NCBI GenBank assembly: GCA_016866385.1
Contig: VGMU01000005.1
Coordinates: 1-64,000 of the forward strand
Direction of reading: 5' to 3'
Origin: Bacteroidota bacterium
Lineage (GTDB): Bacteria > Bacteroidota > Bacteroidia > Cytophagales > Cyclobacteriaceae
DNA length: 64,000 bases
Under the pieces are notes generated by a model. The model was not told where the DNA came from and searched no databases. It saw only the letters and a list, made by a program, of their open reading frames with translations. Positions within the stretch are counted from its first letter, which is position 1. Every line of letters starts with the position of its first letter. The position numbers were made by a program, and so were the translations under genes. Of this stretch, positions 58,592 through 64,000 are shown one piece after another.

Positions 58592-58599
58592 CAAAATTA
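58592..58599 (-). promoter_or_regulatory. -7 promoter box of metK
   Basis: TAATTTTG on the minus strand fits TAnnTTTG and ends 30 bases before ATG 58561. A T-rich stretch about 20 bases upstream could be the -33 element. Confidence 0.45.
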
Positions 58600-58695
58600 C
58601 AGGAAGTAGGGGAAATAAAAAACTGGAGAATGGGGCTACTTACGGAGCAGCTTCGATACCTTATTTTTGCTCGCAAAGAAGCGAAGGCCTAACCA

Positions 58696-58719
58696 CCTAC
58701 GTTAGGTAGGCTTTTAATG
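58696..58719 (+). repeat. Small palindromic repeat, copy B
   Basis: CCTAC-GTTAG-GTAGG followed by CTTTTAATG. Compared with copy A the stem has changed on both sides (G to A and C to T), keeping pairing. Confidence 0.5.
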
Positions 58720-58768
58720 AGTACTTTGTTTACTCACAATTGGACTAAGAAAAAATTTAGGCATACCT

Positions 58769-59013
58769 TCAGATGCCATCTTTAAAAAGAAAAAATGCAA
58801 TTAAAAGTAGCCCACCAATTACCGCCCCAGCTTTCTTTTTGAGATACTCCTGTACCAAATTGTTCTTTTTGTAGAGATAAAAAATATAGCCCTGTACAAG
58901 GAGTCCGAAAGAAATAACAAAGCAGTTGGAATAGATTTAAGAAATGATCCTGCTGCAATAATTCCAAGTGCTAAGAATAGGGAGAAGTATTCTAATTTTT
59001 TGATGCTTTCCAT
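58769..59013 (-). pseudogene. Small two-to-three-helix membrane protein, frameshifted
   Basis: ATG at 59013 opens MESIKKLEYFSLFLALGIIAAGSFLK, a first membrane helix. The same frame then loses membrane character and stops after about 64 codons. In the next frame, from about 58933, the sequence reads YSNCFVISFGLLVQGYIFYLY, then LKKKAGAVIGGLLLIAFFLFKDGI and a stop at 58769. One lost base near 58930-58940 would join these into one protein of about 81 residues with three hydrophobic segments. It begins five bases after the degraded lipoprotein gene upstream. Function unknown. Confidence 0.65.
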
Positions 59014-59018
59014 AGAAT

Positions 59019-59660
59019 TTAATTTTCATATTTTTTGCAAATTTTAAAGGATCGACCAGCACTATCAATGCAAACCAGTTCTGCTAAATATACAATACCT
59101 CCACGAGTTAGGGCTAGTAAAATTGTCGGACTTAAAAGTCCGCATCCTGCCGCTTCTACAAGTGCTGCGTCCTGACAATTTTGAAGAGAAGATTTTAATT
59201 CTTCTTCACATTCCCCTTGAATTCTGAAGTTCAAAGATGAATTATACCCTTTTGACTCCTTTCCCAATTCCGTACCGTTATTGACTAAACTCTCAAGATC
59301 AGTTTTTGAAAAATTGGAAACATCCGGATACTTTTCTCTGATCTCCTGACCGATTTCAGCCAACTCATACAGGGTATTGAAAACATAATCTGGATTTTTG
59401 AAATTGTCTGAGATGAAAATTTTAAAGTCAGCAATTGAAGCAAATTCTTGTTGGCGAGAAAATTCAATGTTTGATTGATCTCCAATAAAAAGAGAGTTGA
59501 GCTCCTTCGTTTTGTTTAATGCCAGACTAAATTATTGAGACAACGGGTCCCTTAGAACTTTAGTTAGGGTAGGTTCCTCAACCAATTTAGGTGACTCGTT
59601 GAAATCGCAGGACGTGGAGAAAAAAATCAACACTGCGAAAACTAAGTAAGTACGTTTCAT
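59019..59660 (-). pseudogene. Lipoprotein with C-terminal regular Cys pattern, in-frame stop
   Basis: ATG at 59660 opens MKRTYLVFAVLIFFSTSCDF, a lipoprotein signal peptide. The frame meets a TAA at 59532-59534 (codon 43), and then continues without another stop to 59019, about 213 codons in all; no in-frame ATG lies downstream to restart it. The last 66 residues have cysteines spaced C-x10-C-x10-C-x23-C-x10-C around a hydrophobic stretch (LLSPTILLALTRGGIVYLAEL). The family is not recognised. The layout recalls precursors of secreted Cys-rich helical peptides, but this is speculation. A frameshifted membrane protein gene follows five bases downstream. Confidence 0.65.
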
Positions 59661-59993
59661 CTTTCTAAAAATTTAAGTTTAAAAATCCAGTTAAAGCTCG
59701 AATTGAACTTGAACTAAATCTAACTGTCTAGCAGCATATTAGCAAATAAAAAATAATAAAATATTTTTATAAAACCATAACTAATAAAATTTAAATTGAT
59801 TTGATTACATTTTTTATTAAAATATAACAATTAATAGTTAGTTCTTTAATTTTTAACCAAATAGTACCAAAAAGCCCTCCTGAATTCAACTATTCAAAGA
59901 ACAAACAAAAAATCCCCTACAATTTGTTGGGGATGGAGTGTAATTTTGGATTGGTAAGCAAGACCTTCGGGGTTTGAGAAACCCCAAAGGTCT
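59661..59993. other. AT-rich intergenic region, no gene seen
   Basis: Very AT-rich (59720-59880 especially) with no credible frame. It contains two hairpins: ATCCCC/GGGGAT at about 59911-59932, and the strong htpG terminator at 59961-59993. It could hold the promoter of the degraded lipoprotein gene on the minus strand, but no clean TAnnTTTG box was seen. Confidence 0.5.
59961..59993 (-). terminator. Terminator of htpG
   Basis: AGACCTTTGGGGTTT and AAACCCCGAAGGTCT (minus strand) form a stem of about fourteen pairs with one mismatch and a CTC loop, beginning directly after the htpG stop codon. Confidence 0.75.
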
Positions 59994-61880
59994 TTAAATC
60001 ATTTCCACACTGCGCTTTACAAAGGCAGTCAAATCCTTACCAGTCAGCAAGCCCTGAGAAAGTAAAGCCAGATCAAAAGCCTGCTTGGCCAACTTCACTT
60101 GCTCTTCTTCTCCTTCTGCTTTCAAAATCTTATCCACCAAGGGGTGATTGGCATTGATAGCTACCTTATAACTATCCGGTAAGCTACCGTAGAAACTCAT
60201 CGGCCCCCCACCCGTTTGCGCCATTTCCTTCATTCGACGCATCCATTCTTCCATGGTGATTGTCACTGGGAATTCCTCTGGGTTAAGGCCCTCGATTTCC
60301 ACGGTATAGGTCTTATTTTGAATAGCTTTTTCAAAAAGCTCTTTCACCGATTTGCTTTGATCTTCTGTCAATAAATTGGCGTAAGCTGCTTCTTTTTGAA
60401 TCAATTTTTCAATGACATCGGCATCTACCCGCTTGAGTTGGGTTTTTTCCAACTTCGTTTCTACATGTTGGATGAAATGGTTGTCTATGGGGGAATCCAT
60501 GACCAAGACATCGTATTCTTTTTTCAAAGCGGAATCGATAAAGCTGTCTTGTTTTTTGACATCGTTGGCATAGAGGTAAATCACTTGCTCGTTTTTATCC
60601 GTTTGCGTAGCAGCTACCTTTTCTCGGTATTCGTCTAAGGTGTAAAATTCGTCCTTAGTGTTTTTGAGAAGGGTAAACTCTTTTCCCTTTTCATAAAACT
60701 TTTCCTCGGAGATCATGCCATACTTCACGAATAGGCCAATGTCATTCCACTTTTCTTCGTAGACTTTACGGTCTTTCTTGAAGAGCTCTGAAAGTTTGTC
60801 AGCAACTTTCTTCGTGATATAATTATTGATTTTCTTCACGTTGCCATCCGCCTGCAAGAAACTTCTAGACACGTTCAGTGGAATATCTGGAGAGTCAATC
60901 ACCCCGTGTAGGAGCATTAAAAACTCAGGCACAATGTCCTTCACCTCATCGGTAATGAATACCTGGCGGCTGAAGAGTTTGATTTTGTTGCGCTGCAACT
61001 CAAAGTCATTCTTGAGTTTGGGAAAGTACAAGACCCCTGTCAAATTGAAAGGATAATCTACATTGAGGTGAATCCAAAACAAGGGATCTTCTCCCATGGG
61101 ATATAGACCCTTATAAAAGGCCAAATAGTCTTCGTCTTGAAGGTCATTTGGAGATTTGGTCCAAATGGGTGAAGTGGTATTGATGATGTTGTCCACCTCA
61201 ATGGATTTCCATTTTTTCTCCCCTTTATCGTCTACTCCATCCTCTACAGACTGGGATTTTGTTCCAAATTTGATAGGGACGGGCAAAAACTTACAGTATT
61301 TATCCAAGATCCCTTGCAGCTTCCATTTGTCTAAAAATTCTTCGGAGTCCTCGTTGATGTAAAGGATGATTTCTGTCCCGCGACTTTTTCTCTTGCCTTT
61401 TTTAATTTCAAATTCTGTACTGCCGTCACATGTCCAAATGGCTGGCTCAGCCCCTTCTTGGTAGGATAGCGTATGGATCTCCACATTCTTGGCCACCATA
61501 AAGGCAGAGTAGAATCCTAAACCGAATTTTCCAATGATTTCATTGGCATCCTTGGCATCCTTAAATTTTTCAACAAATTCGGTTGCCCCAGAAAATGCAA
61601 TTTGGTTGATGTACTTTTTGATTTCCTCAGCAGTCATACCAAGGCCCTTGTCCGAAATGGAAATGGTTTTCTTCTTCTCATCAAAGGCAACCTCCACGGT
61701 AAGGTCTCCAAGCTCTCCAGCATACTGACCTAATGTCGCTAGCCTCTTAATTTTTTGGGTAGCATCTACCGCATTGGAAACGAGCTCTCTGAGGAAAATC
61801 TCATGATCGGAATAGAGAAATTTTTTAATTATTGGGAAAATGTTCTCGGTATGAATCGAGATGGTGCCTTTTTCCTGCAT
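59994..61880 (-). CDS. htpG: Molecular chaperone HtpG (Hsp90 family)
   Basis: 628 residues, usual bacterial length. GHKL ATPase domain: FLRELVSNAVDATQK (Glu and Asn for ATP/Mg), SDKGLGMT, and GKFGLGFYSAFMVA. Middle domain with NVSRSFLQAD (catalytic Arg loop) and a C-terminal dimerisation domain ending VKRSVEMI. It assists folding and activation of client proteins under stress. It is monocistronic with a strong terminator. Confidence 0.95.
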   Translation of the reverse strand: MQEKGTISIHTENIFPIIKKFLYSDHEIFLRELVSNAVDATQKIKRLATLGQYAGELGDLTVEVAFDEKKKTISISDKGLGMTAEEIKKYINQIAFSGATEFVEKFKDAKDANEIIGKFGLGFYSAFMVAKNVEIHTLSYQEGAEPAIWTCDGSTEFEIKKGKRKSRGTEIILYINEDSEEFLDKWKLQGILDKYCKFLPVPIKFGTKSQSVEDGVDDKGEKKWKSIEVDNIINTTSPIWTKSPNDLQDEDYLAFYKGLYPMGEDPLFWIHLNVDYPFNLTGVLYFPKLKNDFELQRNKIKLFSRQVFITDEVKDIVPEFLMLLHGVIDSPDIPLNVSRSFLQADGNVKKINNYITKKVADKLSELFKKDRKVYEEKWNDIGLFVKYGMISEEKFYEKGKEFTLLKNTKDEFYTLDEYREKVAATQTDKNEQVIYLYANDVKKQDSFIDSALKKEYDVLVMDSPIDNHFIQHVETKLEKTQLKRVDADVIEKLIQKEAAYANLLTEDQSKSVKELFEKAIQNKTYTVEIEGLNPEEFPVTITMEEWMRRMKEMAQTGGGPMSFYGSLPDSYKVAINANHPLVDKILKAEGEEEQVKLAKQAFDLALLSQGLLTGKDLTAFVKRSVEMI

Positions 61881-62038
61881 GGACGTATATAGGTTTAGTT
61901 AAACACAGATGATTTTGCCTATCAAGTAACAAGGGGCATTCCAAGAATAAAAAAGTGACAAGATGACAGAGTGCTTTTTTGAACTCGTTCTACCCAAAAG
62001 GGGTGTTCAAGTACGTTCAATCACCTTACCAAGGAAGC

Positions 62039-62860
62039 TTAGTAGTACTCGAAATGCAGGGGATCTGGAAAAGCAAATTGAAATCCCGTTTCTAAAATTT
62101 TCCTAGAATCTATGACCCTATCTACCCCTTTTTGGAATTGGGCATAGCTTCTTGGGGGGGATATGCCAAAACTGGCCACATTTTGTTCGTAAATTTCTTT
62201 CCTACGAGGATGGTAGGGAGCTACCCCATTGAAAGTTTGATCCCATAATCCCTTTTGAATTATCCACGCTATCATCCGAACCGCATCAAATTGGTGAATG
62301 TAATTGACGCGCGCATGGCCCACAACTTCAGGTTTTCCGGAAACATAGTTCCCCGGAATTCTACCCGGTCCCATCAATCCTCCCAATCGAAGGCAGGTGA
62401 AAGCGTAGGTCCTCTCCTCCTCCATGAAACGTTCGGCTTGTAAAAGGATGGGATTTCCAGGGCTTATTCCCTCCTGCAAACTTTCTTCCGTGTACCTCTC
62501 TTCCATAGGATGCTCAGGATAGATGCCGGTACTGGAAATCATTAATACTTTTTCTATTGATGAACCTTCAATCAGCTTCTTTAAGGACTGGAGTTGAGCT
62601 AGGTAAAATTCCCCCTCCCCCGATCGCGTGAGCGCTGGAAGGGTAATGACGAGTACTTCCGAGGCAAAAAGACGATGTTTTTCTTCTCTCTGAGCTTGGG
62701 GGGTAAGGGAAAATACCACCGTATCTAATTCCAATTCCATCAATTTGGATTGCTTTTCTTTGCTGGTAGTAGATCCAATTACCTGCATACCCTCCTTTTT
62801 CAAATGGATCCCAAGGGCTAAACCCAGCCAACCGTATCCCAGAATGGACACGCTATGCAT
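62039..62860 (-). CDS. NAD(P)-binding epimerase/reductase-like protein (YeeZ type)
   Basis: 273 residues. SILGYGWLGLALGIHLKKEGMQVIGSTTS is a Rossmann GxGxxG loop near the N-terminus, followed by LMISSTGIYP and a YVSGKPEVVGHARVNYIHQFDAVRMIAWIIQ region typical of extended SDR epimerase-like proteins such as YeeZ. A strict YxxxK active site is not clear. Substrate unknown. It is downstream of the fatty-acid hydroxylase-like gene on the same strand. Confidence 0.75.
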   Translation of the reverse strand: MHSVSILGYGWLGLALGIHLKKEGMQVIGSTTSKEKQSKLMELELDTVVFSLTPQAQREEKHRLFASEVLVITLPALTRSGEGEFYLAQLQSLKKLIEGSSIEKVLMISSTGIYPEHPMEERYTEESLQEGISPGNPILLQAERFMEEERTYAFTCLRLGGLMGPGRIPGNYVSGKPEVVGHARVNYIHQFDAVRMIAWIIQKGLWDQTFNGVAPYHPRRKEIYEQNVASFGISPPRSYAQFQKGVDRVIDSRKILETGFQFAFPDPLHFEYY

Positions 62861-62975
62861 CGTGATTTTGGTTTAAGGTTATTCCCAAGAATAAATCCAA
62901 TTGCATCATGGTCGTTTTTCCTACCCCCAAAGGTAAGGACACTAATCCTAAAAAAAGCCTCTAAGAAGGAGGTGT

Positions 62976-63599
62976 TTATTCTTTCTTGGGTAGGGTCCCA
63001 AAAACATAATCCCAAAGAGGAGAACTTACTCCGTAAGAAGTAGTAGGATCTTTGTAATGGTGAATGGCATGATTGACCCAAAGGACTTTGAAAAAATTCT
63101 TGGGAGGCTGGTAGGCGTGAACGACGTAATGAACACCCAAATAAAGGGAATAGCCTAGCAAAAATCCTGGCAGAAAATAAAGCGCGAACTCCCCCATCAC
63201 TAAATGAAACACCAAGTAGAAAATTGCCGCATAGGCAGCACTAACAAAGGGAGGCATGGCCAATCTATCTTTATCCTTGGGATAATCGTGATGTACTCCA
63301 TGCATGCTGTACTGCACCTTGTCTTTGAGGGGCGTATCTGGCTCCATATGAAACAAGTGCTTGTGCATCAAGTATTCCACAAAAGTAAAGGCAAAAAGGC
63401 CTAAAAAAACGAAGAAAACCCCCAGCCCAAGCGGGATACTGGTAGTGAGGGCATAATAAAACGAAACGGAGGAAATCCCTAAAAATAAGGTAATAGGAAC
63501 TAAAATATGGGTTCTAGAAATTCGCTCCAAAAGAGGGTTAGAAAACATCTTGGCAGAACCGAAATTGTCAGGCCGGTCTAATCTCCCAATCTTCTTCAT
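62976..63599 (-). CDS. Sterol desaturase / fatty-acid hydroxylase superfamily protein
   Basis: 207 residues with four membrane helices. The di-iron His clusters are present: VEYLMHKHLFHM (HxHxxH), MHGVHHDYPKD (HxxHH), HYVVHAYQ and NHAIHHYKD (HxxHH). The closest recognised activity is 2-hydroxylation of fatty acids, which suits sphingolipid or other envelope lipids in this phylum (inference). It lies between the epimerase-like gene and bshA on the same strand. Confidence 0.82.
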   Translation of the reverse strand: MKKIGRLDRPDNFGSAKMFSNPLLERISRTHILVPITLFLGISSVSFYYALTTSIPLGLGVFFVFLGLFAFTFVEYLMHKHLFHMEPDTPLKDKVQYSMHGVHHDYPKDKDRLAMPPFVSAAYAAIFYLVFHLVMGEFALYFLPGFLLGYSLYLGVHYVVHAYQPPKNFFKVLWVNHAIHHYKDPTTSYGVSSPLWDYVFGTLPKKE

Positions 63600-63716
63600 G
63601 ACGACAATAAATTAGGCTTGAAGTTAAAGGTGCTGTTTTTGAATTTAAACTAGACTACAAAAATAAGGGTTTCAATTTCAGCTCAATTTTTTTGTTCCTG
63701 ATTGAAATCATGTTTT

Positions 63717-64000
63717 TTATTGAATTCTCAACATTTTTTCAAGAGTTCTTTCGTAATAGCTCACGTACTTGGGCAGGACCTGATCGATATCAAATTCCTT
63801 TGCTCTTTCAAGAGCTCTCTCTTTGAATCCGGGCAAGCGGGATTCGTCTAAGATGGTTAAGGCTTTTTCGGTCATGTCCTCCACATCGCCAACCTCACAC
63901 ACAAACCCCGTGACCCCATGGAGGTTGAGTTCTGGAATACCTCCTGCATTGGAGGATAACACAGGAACTTCACAGGCCATAGCCTCCAAGGCAGCCAGTC
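63717..64000 (-). CDS. bshA: N-acetyl-alpha-D-glucosaminyl L-malate synthase BshA, C-terminal part
   Basis: The minus-strand frame runs off the window edge; about 94 codons are present. LAALEAMACEVPVLSSNAGGIPELNLHG is the GT4 glycosyltransferase C-terminal sugar-nucleotide motif in the form typical of BshA, and the sequence ends VSYYERTLEKMLRIQ. BshA makes the first intermediate of bacillithiol, the low-molecular-weight thiol of many Bacteroidota. Other GT4 enzymes share this motif, so the name rests on the detailed match of this segment. Confidence 0.75.
   Translation of the reverse strand, partial: LAALEAMACEVPVLSSNAGGIPELNLHGVTGFVCEVGDVEDMTEKALTILDESRLPGFKERALERAKEFDIDQVLPKYVSYYERTLEKMLRIQ

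Noticed and set aside
58562-58680. Possible SAM riboswitch upstream of metK
   Set aside because: Only about 30 bases lie between the -7 box and the start codon, and no known SAM aptamer sequence was recognised.

Overview
The window is a contiguous piece of a Bacteroidota chromosome, most likely Cytophagales and plausibly a Cyclobacteriaceae/Algoriphagus-like marine or soil bacterium (the lineage is inference). Several things support this: TAnnTTTG -7 promoter elements with no Shine-Dalgarno sites, a SusC-like TonB receptor paired with a DUF4249 lipoprotein, a PorE-like TPR/propeller/OmpA lipoprotein, a NagZ/beta-lactamase fusion, two clustered rhomboid proteases, a CxxxY-type CcmE, and BshA (bacillithiol synthesis). 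Coding density is high and both strands are used. There are two tRNAs (Ala-GGC and Phe-GAA) and no rRNA, CRISPR array, phage or insertion sequence.

Layout. 0-3.1 kb: 5' part of an aspartate kinase, then two paralogous PQQ-type sugar dehydrogenase lipoproteins. 3.1-7.6 kb: glycerol-3-phosphate acyltransferase with gpsA, a frameshifted DUF4199 gene and a polyprenyl diphosphate synthase. 7.6-15.7 kb: bifunctional aspartokinase/homoserine dehydrogenase, a GreA-like/NTF2/SDR cluster, MscS channel with an alkyltransferase-like protein, a sodium symporter, clpS, recR and tRNA-Ala. 16-26.4 kb: a membrane protein of unknown role and a small lipoprotein, the ccmC-D-E-F cytochrome c maturation cluster, rlmN, and a large macroglobulin-like protein carrying a TonB plug. 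26.4-33.5 kb: two rhomboids with mutL, then the NagZ/beta-lactamase fusion. 33.5-38.5 kb: PorE-like lipoprotein and a two-gene membrane Fe-S oxidoreductase, then tRNA-Phe.

38.7-48.9 kb: an exported flavodoxin, two M14 carboxypeptidases of which one lacks the catalytic residues, Usp plus a cation/proton antiporter, ferrochelatase, a GTAC-rich repeat, an MFS transporter, UPF0316 and TrmN6-like genes. 49-54 kb: an outer-membrane uptake operon (IPT/kelch lipoprotein, TonB receptor, DUF4249). 54-64 kb: saccharopine dehydrogenase-like enzyme, cytidine deaminase, esterase, UPF0158, metK, a short AT-rich degraded patch with two broken genes, htpG, an NAD epimerase-like gene, a sterol-desaturase family hydroxylase and the 3' part of bshA.

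Most genes are ordinary housekeeping or envelope genes. The observations most worth a second look are: (i) a degraded lipoprotein with a regular C-x10-C pattern next to a frameshifted small membrane protein at 58.8-59.7 kb; (ii) the catalytically dead M14 partner; (iii) a flavodoxin with a signal peptide; (iv) two genes whose start codon lies exactly where transcription should begin; (v) the barrel-less TonB-plug protein; and (vi) interspersed palindromes and a GTAC-rich repeat. I did not find a clear new multi-gene defence or biosynthetic system.
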